NCBI RefSeq assembly: GCF_003852545.1
Contig: NZ_QAJR01000047.1
Coordinates: 1-40,542, forward strand
DNA length: 40,542 bases
From: Acidovorax sp. FJL06
GTDB taxonomy: Bacteria > Pseudomonadota > Gammaproteobacteria > Burkholderiales > Burkholderiaceae_C
Direction of reading: 5' to 3'
Part shown: one piece after another, positions 1-14,166 of the stretch
Position numbering within the stretch: position 1 is the first letter of the stretch
Layout of the letters: the number at the start of each line of letters is the position of its first letter
The notes under the pieces: generated by a model
Database searches by the model: none
Told to the model about the DNA's origin: nothing
Seen by the model: the letters and a program-made list of their open reading frames with translations, nothing else
Translations under genes and position numbers: made by a program

Positions 1-266
1 TCGAGCAGCACCACGCCATCGCCATGCACCTGGGTCAGGAACACGGCCCGGGCCTGCGGCGTGTGGGCCTGCAGGGCCGCTTGCAAGGCCCGCCGGTTGG
101 CCGCCACGGCGGCCGGGTCGTCGCCCACATGGGTGCCCAGGTTCAGGCTGTCATATGGCGGCAGGCTGAACCCGCCCGTGCGCGTGGTGCACAGCGCCCG
201 CACGCCAGGCGGTGCGGGCCAGTCGGGCACCAGCCAGTCAGCACCCGCGGGCACGGGGGCGGCCAT
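1..266 (-). CDS. pgeF: PgeF/YfiH-family peptidoglycan editing factor (partial, 5' end only)
   Basis: The first 88 codons of a minus-strand gene run off the left edge. The visible residues include TTRTGGFSLPPYDSLNLG, then HVGDDP, then NRRAL, and QVHGDGVV near the edge. This order is characteristic of the YfiH/PgeF (formerly laccase-domain, DUF152) family. Known members remove misincorporated serine from peptidoglycan precursors, and some show purine nucleoside phosphorylase or polyphenol oxidase activity. The metal-binding His and Cys residues of the C-terminal half lie outside the window, so activity cannot be judged. The start codon shares one base with the stop codon of the isomerase gene (TGATG at 264-268), which implies co-translation. 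Confidence 0.85.
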   Translation of the reverse strand, partial: MAAPVPAGADWLVPDWPAPPGVRALCTTRTGGFSLPPYDSLNLGTHVGDDPAAVAANRRALQAALQAHTPQARAVFLTQVHGDGVVLL

Positions 267-934
267 CAGGCGTCGCAGTCCGGGCAGGCCGAGGGCTGCG
301 CCTGCTGAAACGCGGGCAGCGCCATGCAGGCCTCAAACGCCCCCATGGTGAGCGGCAAGCCGTCCAGGTTCACGTTGAAGCGCTGCGCGTTGAAGATCTG
401 CGGCACCAGGCAGCAGTCGGCCAACGTGGGGGTGTCGCCCCAGCACAGCACCGACGGCGCCAGGCCCTGGGCCGCGCGCTCTTGCGCCAGCAGCGCGAGT
501 TGCCGCTCGAAAGCCTCCAGCCCGCTGTGCACCCAGTGGTGGTACCAGGCGTTCTTGGCGTCCTCGTCCACCTTCAGGTCGCGCACCAGGTACTTGAGCA
601 CGCGCAGGTTGTTCAGCGGGTGGATCTCGCAGGCCACCATCTGCGCCAGCGCCCGCACACGGGCACGGGCCAGCGGCGTGGCGGGCAGCAAGGCGGGCAT
701 GGGGTGGGTTTCGTCCAGGTATTCGATGATGGCCATCGACTGCGACAGCGCTGTGCCCCCATCCGTCACCAGCGTGGGCACCAGGGCATCGCCGATGCGG
801 CTGGCGTATTCCGGCGCCTTGTGCTCGCCCTTGACAAGGTGCACCGGCAGATAGTCGTAGGCCAGGCCCTTGATCTGCAGCGCGATGCGCACACGGAACG
901 AGGCGGAGGAACGGAAGTAGTTGTAGAGCTGCAT
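266..934 (-). CDS. maiA: Zeta-class GST: maleylacetoacetate or maleylpyruvate isomerase
   Basis: A 222-residue glutathione-dependent cis-trans isomerase of the zeta GST family, cytosolic. The N-terminal thioredoxin-like domain starts MQLYNYFRSSASFRVRIAL and carries the SSxSxRVRIAL signature that holds glutathione. The Cys of the eukaryotic SSC motif is Ala here, as in many bacterial homologues. A later SQSMAIIEYLDE segment is the usual GSH-binding beta-strand/helix, and GDTPTLADCCLVPQ is the conserved C-domain signature. Length is normal. The enzyme would convert maleylacetoacetate (homogentisate route) or maleylpyruvate (gentisate route). A small FAH-type hydrolase nearby favours maleylpyruvate, but no ring-cleavage dioxygenase is in view to decide. 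It is the first gene of a unit running into pgeF. Confidence 0.85.
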   Translation of the reverse strand: MQLYNYFRSSASFRVRIALQIKGLAYDYLPVHLVKGEHKAPEYASRIGDALVPTLVTDGGTALSQSMAIIEYLDETHPMPALLPATPLARARVRALAQMVACEIHPLNNLRVLKYLVRDLKVDEDAKNAWYHHWVHSGLEAFERQLALLAQERAAQGLAPSVLCWGDTPTLADCCLVPQIFNAQRFNVNLDGLPLTMGAFEACMALPAFQQAQPSACPDCDA

Positions 935-1060
935 GGATTGAACCTGTCAGTGAATCGATGAACCGGTGGAGGGGCTGGAATGCACCCGATCAAATGCAAA
1001 TCCGTATCAGTTTTTCATTCCGCCTTCGCGCCACCCGCAACCGATGAAACCGGCGCGGCC

Positions 1061-1164
1061 CACGCCAGCGCCCCCGCGCAAGGGCCGCCCCGCCGCGCTG
1101 GGGGCGTCCCCCTCCCGCGAAGCGAGAGAGGGGGAAGGCGCGAAGCGACTCAGGGGGTGTTTCA
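1061..1164. repeat. Dispersed GC-rich intergenic element (REP-like)
   Basis: This lies in the 232-bp gap between the isomerase start and the MarR stop. It consists of GC-rich blocks, CGCCCCCGCGCAAGGGCC, CCGCGCTGGGGGCG, then CCCCCTC and GAGGGGG arms around CGCGAAGCG, then GGCGCGAAGCGACTCAGGGG. The CCCCCTC...GAGGGGG arms form a hairpin. I recall the same block order in intergenic regions of Acidovorax/Delftia/Comamonas genomes. It occurs once in this window. Bases 935-1060 upstream hold the isomerase promoter region, in which I see no clear motif. Confidence 0.6.
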
Positions 1165-1166
1165 CA

Positions 1167-1622
1167 TCAGGCCCCCGAGGTGCCTGCGGGATCCTGGTGT
1201 TTGTAGACGACCTTGGACAGGATGGACATCAGATCGACGCGCTCTTGCGCATTGAGCGGGGCCATCAGCCGCTCTTGCACCCGCTGCGCGGCATCGCGCA
1301 TCTGCAGGGCGGCCACCTCGCCTTCGGGCGTGATCCACAGGAGCTTGCGGCGGCGGTCGCGGGTGTCGGGCTCGCGGCGGATCCAGCCACGCTTTTCCAG
1401 CCGCCCGATGACCGAGCCCGAGGTGGCGGCATCAAACGCCACGCGCGCAGCGAGGGTGACCTGGTCTTCGCCCGGCTGGGCCAGCAGTTCGTGCAGGATG
1501 GCGAACTGCACAGGCGTCACGTCGAACCCGGCGGTTTCTTCCATGAAAAGCGCCACGGTCCGCTGGTGGGCGCGGCGCACCAGGTGGCCCGGCGTGTTGT
1601 GGAAATCGAAGCTCTTTGCCAT
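1167..1622 (-). CDS. MarR-family transcriptional regulator
   Basis: A 151-residue winged-helix regulator, MAKSFDFHNTPGHLVRRAHQ onward. The recognition region DAATSGSVIGRLEKRGWIRR is followed by the wing motif PDTRDRRRKLLWIT, the usual DxRxxR hallmark of MarR proteins. The start was taken at the ATG at 1622 because this is where MarR-like sequence begins. The frame is open upstream, but only because it is antisense to the hydrolase gene. It is transcribed divergently from the FAH-type hydrolase at 1791, with 168 bp between, so it probably represses the aromatic-degradation genes on either side in response to an aromatic ligand. The ligand is not known. Confidence 0.85.
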   Translation of the reverse strand: MAKSFDFHNTPGHLVRRAHQRTVALFMEETAGFDVTPVQFAILHELLAQPGEDQVTLAARVAFDAATSGSVIGRLEKRGWIRREPDTRDRRRKLLWITPEGEVAALQMRDAAQRVQERLMAPLNAQERVDLMSILSKVVYKHQDPAGTSGA

Positions 1623-1713
1623 GGATGCCAGTGTAGCGCCCACAGCAGGCGGCCCCCAGCCATGGCACACTGCCACGGGGTGCACACCACACCACCAGAC
1701 CACCACCCAACGC

Positions 1714-1767
1714 GGCTTGCGCGCACCCGCTGGGGGCAACCCGCCCCGCCACCGGTTGGCGCAAGCC
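1714..1767. promoter_or_regulatory. Inverted repeat in MarR/FAH divergent promoter region
   Basis: A perfect 9-bp inverted repeat, GGCTTGCGC at 1714-1722 and GCGCAAGCC at 1759-1767, lies in the 168-bp gap between the divergent MarR and hydrolase genes. It could form a regulator site or a hairpin in the hydrolase leader. The arms are far apart for a single MarR dimer site, so the role is open. Confidence 0.3.
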
Positions 1768-1790
1768 CTACCCATGAAAGACCGAAAGAC

Positions 1791-2486
1791 ATGAGCTACG
1801 TGTTTTCTCCCGCCCCCGTGGCCAGCGTGCCCGTGGTGGGCAGCGCAGACCGCTTCCCCGTGCACCGCATCTACTGCGTGGGCCGCAACTACGAAGAACA
1901 CGCCAAGGAAATGGGCTTCACCGGCCGCGAGCCGCCCTTCTTCTTCATGAAGCCCGCCGATGCCATCGTGGTGGTCGATGCGGGCGAAACGGGCCAGCTG
2001 CCCTACCCCAGCCTCACGGCCAACCTGCACCACGAGATCGAACTGGTGGTCGCCATCGGCAAGGGCGGCAAGAACATCCAGGCGGCCGATGCACTGGGCC
2101 ACATCTACGGCTACGCCGTGGGCCTGGACATGACGCGCCGCGACCTGCAGAACGACATGAAGAAGCAAGGCCGCCCCTGGTGCATCGGCAAGGGCTTTGA
2201 CGCCAGCGCGCCCATCGGCCCCATCACCCCCGCCGCCCAGGCGGGCGACGTGGCCAACGCCGCCATCTGGCTGCAGGTCAATGGTGCCGACAAGCAGCGC
2301 AGCACCGTGGCCCAGCTGATCTGGAACATTGCCGAAACCATCGAGCACCTGTCGGCCGCCTGGGAGCTGCAGCCCGGCGACCTGATCTACACCGGCACGC
2401 CCGAAGGCGTGGGCGCCGTGGTGCGTGGCGACACGCTGGAGGGCGGCGTGGCCGGCCTCACCCCGCTGCGCCTGACCGTGGCGTGA
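1791..2486 (+). CDS. Small FAH-family hydrolase, probable fumarylpyruvate hydrolase
   Basis: A 231-residue protein of the fumarylacetoacetate hydrolase family. The conserved order is HRIYCVGRNYEEHAKEMG, FFFMKPADA, then LHHEIELVVAIG with the acidic metal-binding residues, then GYAVGLDMTRRDLQ, KGFDASAPIGP and IYTGTPEGVGAV. It is the short form, like NagK and FAHD1/YcgM, not the roughly 420-residue FAH of homogentisate degradation. A fumarylpyruvate-to-fumarate-plus-pyruvate role is therefore the best guess, pairing with the GST-type isomerase at 266-934. The start is the ATG at 1791; the ATG at 1774 is out of frame. Related short FAH proteins act as oxaloacetate decarboxylases or acylpyruvases, so substrate is uncertain. 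Confidence 0.8.
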   Translation: MSYVFSPAPVASVPVVGSADRFPVHRIYCVGRNYEEHAKEMGFTGREPPFFFMKPADAIVVVDAGETGQLPYPSLTANLHHEIELVVAIGKGGKNIQAADALGHIYGYAVGLDMTRRDLQNDMKKQGRPWCIGKGFDASAPIGPITPAAQAGDVANAAIWLQVNGADKQRSTVAQLIWNIAETIEHLSAAWELQPGDLIYTGTPEGVGAVVRGDTLEGGVAGLTPLRLTVA

Positions 2487-2528
2487 GCGCAGACCACCGG
2501 GCGCCCCGCACCGCCCGGTGGAACTTTC

Positions 2529-2589
2529 GCTATGCTATTCATAGCTGCTTGCGCTTGCCACGCGTGCGCTATCGGCTGATTTGATTAAG
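2529..2589 (-). repeat. Dispersed AT-richer element, copy R1
   Basis: A copy of the approximately 45-bp dispersed family described at 27124, in reverse orientation. The recognisable core is ATAGCTGCTTGCGCTTGCC with TGCGCTATCGGCTGATTTGA at the far end. It fills the gap between the hydrolase stop and the NUDIX start. A purine-rich AAGAG at 2587-2591, just past the core, is well spaced to act as the NUDIX ribosome-binding site. Confidence 0.75.
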
Positions 2590-2600
2590 AGCCCTTCTGC

Positions 2601-3152
2601 ATGACCTACCGCAGCCCCATCCAACACTGCCGCGCCTGTGGCAACGCCGTGGTGTACCGCCTGCCCGACGACGGCGACACCAAACAGCGCGCCGTGTGCC
2701 CGGCCTGCAACACGGTGCACTACGAAAACCCGCTCAACGTGGTGGGCACGGTGCCCGCGCTGGCCGATGGCCGCATCCTGCTGTGCAAGCGCAACATCGA
2801 GCCGCGCTGGGGCAAATGGACGCTGCCAGCAGGCTTCATGGAACTGGACGAAACCACGTCCCAGGGCGCCGCGCGCGAGACCGATGAAGAAGCCGGCGCC
2901 CAGATCGAGATGGGCCCGCTGTTCAGCCTGCTCAACGTGCGCCGCGTGGGCCAGGTGCATCTGTTCTACCGCGCCACGCTGCTCAGCGACCAGTTCAACC
3001 CAGGGTTTGAAACCATCGAGGCGCGGCTGTTCACCGAAGACGAGGTGCCCTGGGACGAGATTGCCTTTCGCACCGTGAAAGAGACGCTGTTGGCCTACTT
3101 TGCCGACCGCCGGGCAGGCCGCTTCGGGCTGCACTGCATCGACATCGAGTAG
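2601..3152 (+). CDS. NUDIX hydrolase with N-terminal zinc ribbon
   Basis: A 183-residue protein. An N-terminal four-cysteine zinc ribbon (CRACG at about residue 10 and CPACN at about 34) precedes a NUDIX domain. The NUDIX box is GFMELDETTSQGAARE followed by TDEEAGA, so G, E, R, E, E, E and G of GX5EX7REUXEEXGU are all present. Thr replaces the usual hydrophobic residue after RE. The domain begins VVGTVPALADGRILLCKRN. It would hydrolyse a nucleoside diphosphate linked to another group; zinc-ribbon members include NADH pyrophosphatases (NudC-like) and ADP-ribose enzymes, but the NudC SQPWPFP motif is absent, so the substrate is open. It stands alone behind repeat element R1. Confidence 0.85.
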   Translation: MTYRSPIQHCRACGNAVVYRLPDDGDTKQRAVCPACNTVHYENPLNVVGTVPALADGRILLCKRNIEPRWGKWTLPAGFMELDETTSQGAARETDEEAGAQIEMGPLFSLLNVRRVGQVHLFYRATLLSDQFNPGFETIEARLFTEDEVPWDEIAFRTVKETLLAYFADRRAGRFGLHCIDIE

Positions 3153-3205
3153 CCCCTGGCACCGCGCGCCCTCAGCGCCGGCACCGTGAGATCCTGTTCA
3201 AAACC

Positions 3206-4329
3206 CTAGCCCGCTTGCGGCGACACGCCGGCAGGCTCGTCGGCATACGCCCGGGCAATGGCCTGAAACTCGGACGCATTGGCCAGGAAGGCATCAATCA
3301 GGGCCGGGTCGAAATGGCTGCCCCGGCCGGCAGCCACGATACCGACCGCTTCCTCGTGGGTCATGGCCTCTTTGTAGACCCGTTTGGTGATCAAGGCGTC
3401 GTACACATCGGCCACCGCCATCAGCCGGGCAGACAGGGGGATCGCATCCCCCGACAGCCCCAGCGGGTACCCGCTGCCGTCCCACTTTTCCTGGTGCGAA
3501 TACGCGATCTCCTTGGCAATGCGCAGAAAGGGCACGGTCTTGCCCAGGCGCTGCTCGGCCGCCGCAATGGCATCCCGCCCCAGCGTGGTGTGGGTCTTCA
3601 TGACCTCGAACTCCTGCGGCGTGAGCTTGCCCGGCTTGAGCAGAATGGCGTCGGGAATGCCCACCTTGCCAATATCGTGCAGTGGCGCGCTCTTGTAGAG
3701 CCACTCGATGGTCTGCTCATCCAGCTGCGCGGCGTAAGCGGGGTGATCGCGCAGCACGGAGGCCAGCAGGCGCACGTAGCGCTGGGTGCGCAGGATGTGG
3801 TTGCCGGTGTCGTTGTCGCGCGCCTCGGCCAACGACGCCAGCGCCAGCACGGTCACGTCCCGCACGTCGCGCACCTCCTGCGTGCGGCGTTCCACCTCCT
3901 CTTCCAGGTAGCTGGATTTGTCGCGCAGAAAGTCGGACGCCCCCTTGAGGGTGAGGTGCGTGTGCACGCGCGCCAGCAGCAGCGGCGGCACCACCGGCTT
4001 GGCGATGTAGTCCACCGCCCCCAGCGAAAAGCCAAGCGTCTCGTCCTCCATGTCGTGGCGCGAGGTCAGAAAGATCACCGGGATGTCGCGCGTGCGCGCA
4101 TCGGCCTTGAGCCGGCGGCAGACCTCGTAGCCATCGGGCTCGGGCATCACCACGTCCAGCAGGATGAGGTCGGGCGGTGTCGCCAGGGCAATCTGCAGCG
4201 CGCGGTCACCGCTGGGCGCCACCCGCATGCGGTAGCGGTGGGCCAGCAGTTCGCTGATGAGCTGGAGGTTCTGCGGCGTGTCGTCCACCACCAGCACGGA
4301 GGGCCGCGAGGCCGCCGGCGCAAATTCAT

Positions 4330-4333
<4 letters not shown>
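3206..4333 (-). CDS. Response regulator with HD-GYP domain (c-di-GMP phosphodiesterase)
   Basis: A 375-residue two-domain protein. Residues 10-130 form a receiver (VLVVDDTP, phospho-acceptor D60 in ILLDVVMP, K112 in AKP). Residues about 155-350 form an HD-GYP domain with [11 protein letters not shown] (HD at 219-220), [11 protein letters not shown] (GYP at 288-290), ADVYDAL and GRGSHFDP. The catalytic and signature residues are intact, so it should hydrolyse cyclic di-GMP. Its ATG lies inside the last codons of the hybrid kinase (4-bp overlap, 4330-4333), so the two are co-translated. The kinase, which ends in an HPt domain, is the obvious phosphodonor. Confidence 0.92.
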
Positions 4334-7485
<3,152 letters not shown>

Positions 7486-7531
7486 GAACCGGCCCCTGCA
7501 GGCTGCTTTGGGAGAAAGTGGGCCGCTTCAG

Positions 7532-7552
7532 TAGGCTCGGTAGGCTCAGTAG
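7532..7552. repeat. Short 9-bp tandem repeat
   Basis: TAGGCTCGG, TAGGCTCAG and TAGG follow one another, giving about 2.3 copies of a 9-bp unit. The stop codon of the binding-protein gene (7546-7548 on the minus strand) lies inside it, so changes in copy number could alter the 3' end of that gene and its spacing to the kinase. Confidence 0.6.
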
Positions 7553-8310
7553 GGATAGTCGGCCCCCGCACGTTTGTAAATGGCCTTGAACGCCTCGGAC
7601 TTGTGGAAACCCTCCATTTCCTCATCCCAGATGCGCCGCAAGTCCTCGCCCCGGGGGGTGTTGGCAAAGGCCAGGTACAGCCCCAGGTGCATCACGAAGG
7701 CCAGCTCAAAGTCGCGCATGTCGGCGCTGCGGGCCTTGATGTCGTCGGCAATGTCGGACTGCGCCCCGATGAAATAGTCGATGCGGCCGGCCTCCAGCAT
7801 CTGCATGGCGCTCTGGATGGTGTCCACCTCGACGATCTTCACGGGCACGTTGAGGTACTTGTCCAGGCCGAAATCGCGCAGCCAGGCCACGCGCTTGTCA
7901 CGCAGGTCGCCGCTGCCCCCGAAGCGGTAGCCCGGGCGCTTGCGGAACAGCGCCTGCTGCACATTGCGATCGAAGTGCCAGCGCGGATACAGCGCAAAGT
8001 CCTTCTCGTGCAGGAACGAAGCGACCCACGCATCGGCACGCTTGTCCCTGACCGCCTGCACCGTGCGCGCATAGGGATAGATGGTGATGCGCAGCTTGAT
8101 CTTGCGCTGCGCATACACGGCTCGGATGAGGTCGAAATACAGGCCCGTGCCGTCCTTGCGCGTGAGGCCGTGCCAGGTGTCCGAAACCAGGTGGATGTCG
8201 GTCGCAGGGGCATCGGCCGCCACGGGCCAGGCCAGCGAAGACGCCATGCCCGCCATCAGTGCCCGGCGGGACCACAACGCCCGGCTGTCGCGCTCAACGC
8301 AAGCTCTCAT
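7546..8310 (-). CDS. Periplasmic solute-binding protein (SBP_bac_3 type), probable sensor partner
   Basis: A 254-residue exported protein. The ATG at 8310 was chosen because GGGAG lies just upstream and the signal peptide starts there; the open frame extends further but without family resemblance. The N-terminus has paired arginines (SRRALMAGMASSLAWPV) then ADAPA, a signal peptide with a possible Tat character. The mature part resembles amino-acid-type binding proteins: GLYFDLIRAVYAQRKI, RADAWVASFLHEKDFAL, DKYLNVPVKIVEVDTIQSAMQMLEAGRIDYFIG. No permease or ATPase is adjacent; the next genes are a hybrid kinase and an HD-GYP regulator. I infer that it serves signalling rather than transport. 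The ligand is unknown. Confidence 0.8.
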   Translation of the reverse strand: MRACVERDSRALWSRRALMAGMASSLAWPVAADAPATDIHLVSDTWHGLTRKDGTGLYFDLIRAVYAQRKIKLRITIYPYARTVQAVRDKRADAWVASFLHEKDFALYPRWHFDRNVQQALFRKRPGYRFGGSGDLRDKRVAWLRDFGLDKYLNVPVKIVEVDTIQSAMQMLEAGRIDYFIGAQSDIADDIKARSADMRDFELAFVMHLGLYLAFANTPRGEDLRRIWDEEMEGFHKSEAFKAIYKRAGADYPY

Positions 8311-8401
8311 GGCAACTCCCAGTGCGTCAGCGGCACCACCGGAACGCTGACAGCGATCAACACTGTTTTGAAAAGGGGCGACTGTGCTGCAATTTGTTGC
8401 A

Positions 8402-8429
8402 ATTGTAGTAACCCGGGAGGGTTGCACAA
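8402..8429 (-). promoter_or_regulatory. Possible promoter for the binding-protein/kinase unit
   Basis: On the minus strand, TACAAT (8402-8407, one mismatch to TATAAT) lies 16 bp downstream of TTGTGC (8424-8429, a weak -35). It sits about 92 bp before the binding-protein start, in a locally AT-richer patch that also holds two TGCAATT direct repeats (8388-8405). The rest of 8311-8519 shows nothing else clear. Confidence 0.3.
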
Positions 8430-8519
8430 GTAGCAACAACCATGCATTGCTGTGCCTGTGGCGGGCAAGCCCACGGGGGGCTTTTTACCGACGCGTGGCG
8501 GTGAAGAAAGGGGGCTGGG

Positions 8520-10796
8520 CTATCCCCCCACCCGCTCTTCCGCCGGCACGGGCGGCGCCACGGCAGGCACGGGGTCGCGGGTGACGGGCGGCAGGCCGTC
8601 GGTGCCGGGGCGCGGCGCGGCGGGGGTTTGCGGATCGCTGCGGAACAGGCCGCGAAGCCACTCCCGCATGCTCCCCAGCGATCCGTCGGTGGGCGGCGGC
8701 ACTGCATCCGTGAACTCGTCCACAAACCGCTCCTGGCCGTTAACCACCCGGGTGCGGATCGCCTGCTGCATGAACTCGCCGACCATGGGCAAGGCACTGC
8801 GTGCGCCCTGCCCCCAGTAGTCGCTGCGCAGCGTGATGCGGCCATCGTTGAAGCCCGCCCAGGCACCGGCCACCACACGTGGGCTCATCAGGATGAACCA
8901 GCCGTCGGTGTTGTCCTGCGTGGTGCCGGTCTTGCCCGCCACATCGGCCTCGATGCCGTAGCGAGAACGGATGGCCGCGCCCGTGCCCCGGTCCACCCCC
9001 CCCCGCATCGTGTTGCGCAGCGTCTGGGCGGCGCGGCCGTCGAACACCACCTCGGGCGTGGACGCAGCGAAGGTCTCCAGCACCTTGCCGTGCCGGTCCT
9101 CGATGCGGGTGATCATCACCGGCTCCACATAGCGCCCCAGGTTCACGATAGAGCTGTAGGCCGTGATCATCTCCTTGAGCGTGACCGGGCTGGTGCCCAG
9201 CGCCAGGGACGGCACCGCCTCCAGCGGCGATTGCCGCACGCCCAGCGCGCGCGCCACCTCGGCCACGCGGGCCGGGCCCACCTGCTGCATGACCTGCGCG
9301 GTGATGGTGTTCTTGGAGAACGCCAGGCCGTCGGCCAGCGTCATGGGCTCGTCGCTGGGCGGCTTGCCGTCGGTGGGGCGCCACACGCGGCCGCCGCCCA
9401 GGGGGATTTCCACCGCGGAATCCATCAGCGTGTCGTCGGGCGATGCGCCATTGGCAAACGCGGCGCCATACACAAAGGGCTTGAACGTGGAGCCGGGCTG
9501 GCGCCGCGCGGCCTGCACATGGTCGAACGGGTCCTGCGCAAAATCGCGGCTGCCCACCCAGGCCAGCACATGGCCCGTGACCGGGTCCTGCGCCAGGAAA
9601 CCGGCCTGCACCCGCGTCTTCTCGGCACGCAGCTTGTGCATGAAGGCAGTGTCGGCCAGCAGCGCCGTCTGAGCGTCTTCGGGCGTCTCGCCCTTGTCCA
9701 CGGCGGCGCGGTATTCGGCGCTTTCGCGCACCAGGGCCTGCACCAGATCGCTCTGGGGCCCCCAGCCGTTGCGCTGGGACCAGGCCGCATCGGCCACCCC
9801 CTGCAGCTGGCGCCCCTGGCGGGCCACAGCCTGGTTGGCGATGGCCTGCAGGCGCGAGTCGATGGTGGTGCGGATCACCAGGCCATCGGAGTACAGGTTG
9901 TAGCCATTGCTGTCGGCCCAGGCGATGAGCTGCTTGCGCAGCTGCAGCGCGAAATGCGGTGCCGGCCCCATGACCTCGGTCTGGCGCTCGAAGTTGACGC
10001 GCAGCGGGCGCTTTTGCAGGGCCTCCAGCTGCTTCTGGTCGAGCTTGCCGCGCTTGACCATCTGCGCCAGCACCGTGTTGCGCCGGGCCTGGGCACGCTC
10101 GGGGTTGAGCACCGGGTTGTAATAGGCCGTGCCTTTGAGCATGCCGATCAGCGTGGCGCTTTCCAGCACATTGAGCTTGTCGGCCGACTTGTCGAAATAG
10201 GTACGCGCGGCCATCTCGATGCCCACCGCGTTGTACAGAAACGGCACGGTGTTGAGGTAGGTCTCCAGGATCTCGTCCTTGGTGTACGAGGCCTCAATCT
10301 TGAGCGCAGTGATCGCCTCCTTGAGCTTGCGCGTGAGCGTGCGCGAGCGGCCGATCTCCTCAGGGAACAGGTTGCGCGCCAGCTGCTGCGTGATGGTGGA
10401 GCCCCCCTGCGGGTCGCCGCGCAGCGTCAGCACCACCGACGACGCCGTGCGCCGCCAGTCCAGCCCAAAGTGGTCATAGAAACGGTGGTCTTCCGTCGCA
10501 ATGAGCGCATTCACGACGTTGGGCGAGATCTGGTGCAGCTCCATCCACTCGCGGTTGGCCCAGCGGTATTCGGCCAGCAGCTTGTTGTCGGCCGACATGA
10601 GCTGCGCCGGCAGCTCGCTCTTGGCCTTGCGGATGTCGCTGATGGACGGCGTGAAGGGCACCAGGGCCAGGGTGAAGGCCAGCAGGCCCAGGGGCGCCGC
10701 CACGGCGGCCCACAGCAACGCACGCCGAACGGGCCGGGGCATCCAGGCCAGCAGGCCCGCCACACGGGCCTGGAAAGAAATCAGCAGCTTGTGCAT
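8520..10796 (-). CDS. Class A penicillin-binding protein (PBP1A-type bifunctional peptidoglycan synthase)
   Basis: A 758-residue inner-membrane enzyme. A cytoplasmic N-terminus and one TM segment (about 25-48) precede a GT51 glycosyltransferase with TEDHRFYDHFGLD (catalytic E102) and GGSTITQQLARNLF (131-144). The transpeptidase follows with QPGSTFKPF (nucleophile S436, K439), SKN (494-496) and KTGTT (622-626). A Pro-rich tail closes it. All catalytic motifs are intact, so it should polymerise and cross-link glycan strands. I chose the ATG at 10796; an in-frame TTG at 10862 would add 22 residues of low-complexity sequence and lies in a hairpin region. Neither has a strong Shine-Dalgarno. It is downstream of ligA on the same strand, with 136 bp between. 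Confidence 0.9.
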   Translation of the reverse strand: MHKLLISFQARVAGLLAWMPRPVRRALLWAAVAAPLGLLAFTLALVPFTPSISDIRKAKSELPAQLMSADNKLLAEYRWANREWMELHQISPNVVNALIATEDHRFYDHFGLDWRRTASSVVLTLRGDPQGGSTITQQLARNLFPEEIGRSRTLTRKLKEAITALKIEASYTKDEILETYLNTVPFLYNAVGIEMAARTYFDKSADKLNVLESATLIGMLKGTAYYNPVLNPERAQARRNTVLAQMVKRGKLDQKQLEALQKRPLRVNFERQTEVMGPAPHFALQLRKQLIAWADSNGYNLYSDGLVIRTTIDSRLQAIANQAVARQGRQLQGVADAAWSQRNGWGPQSDLVQALVRESAEYRAAVDKGETPEDAQTALLADTAFMHKLRAEKTRVQAGFLAQDPVTGHVLAWVGSRDFAQDPFDHVQAARRQPGSTFKPFVYGAAFANGASPDDTLMDSAVEIPLGGGRVWRPTDGKPPSDEPMTLADGLAFSKNTITAQVMQQVGPARVAEVARALGVRQSPLEAVPSLALGTSPVTLKEMITAYSSIVNLGRYVEPVMITRIEDRHGKVLETFAASTPEVVFDGRAAQTLRNTMRGGVDRGTGAAIRSRYGIEADVAGKTGTTQDNTDGWFILMSPRVVAGAWAGFNDGRITLRSDYWGQGARSALPMVGEFMQQAIRTRVVNGQERFVDEFTDAVPPPTDGSLGSMREWLRGLFRSDPQTPAAPRPGTDGLPPVTRDPVPAVAPPVPAEERVGG

Positions 10797-10821
10797 CAAT
10801 GGATCGCCAAGGGATTGCAAA

Positions 10822-10852
10822 CGAAGCGCCGCCGGTTCAACCGGCCGCTTCG
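10822..10852. promoter_or_regulatory. Strong hairpin between ligA and the PBP gene
   Basis: CGAAGCG (10822-10828) and GCCGGTT (10831-10837) are followed by AACCGGC (10839-10845) and CGCTTCG (10846-10852). The two pairs of arms form a 14-bp stem broken only by a CC bulge. No U-run follows on either strand, so a classic intrinsic terminator is unlikely. It may be an operator, an attenuator or an RNA-stability structure in the leader of the PBP gene. Confidence 0.45.
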
Positions 10853-10932
10853 GGTGCGTCAAAAAAGGGACAGATCATGCCGGAAGGCAGGCATGGGTGA
10901 AAAAACGGGTTCGGGCGTTGCGCCAACGCCCC

Positions 10933-14150
<3,218 letters not shown>

Positions 14151-14166
14151 GTTTGAATCAATGGGT

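Noticed and set aside
1167-2348. A long 393-codon version of the MarR gene
   Set aside because: The first 240 codons are antisense to the FAH-type hydrolase. MarR similarity begins at the ATG at 1622.
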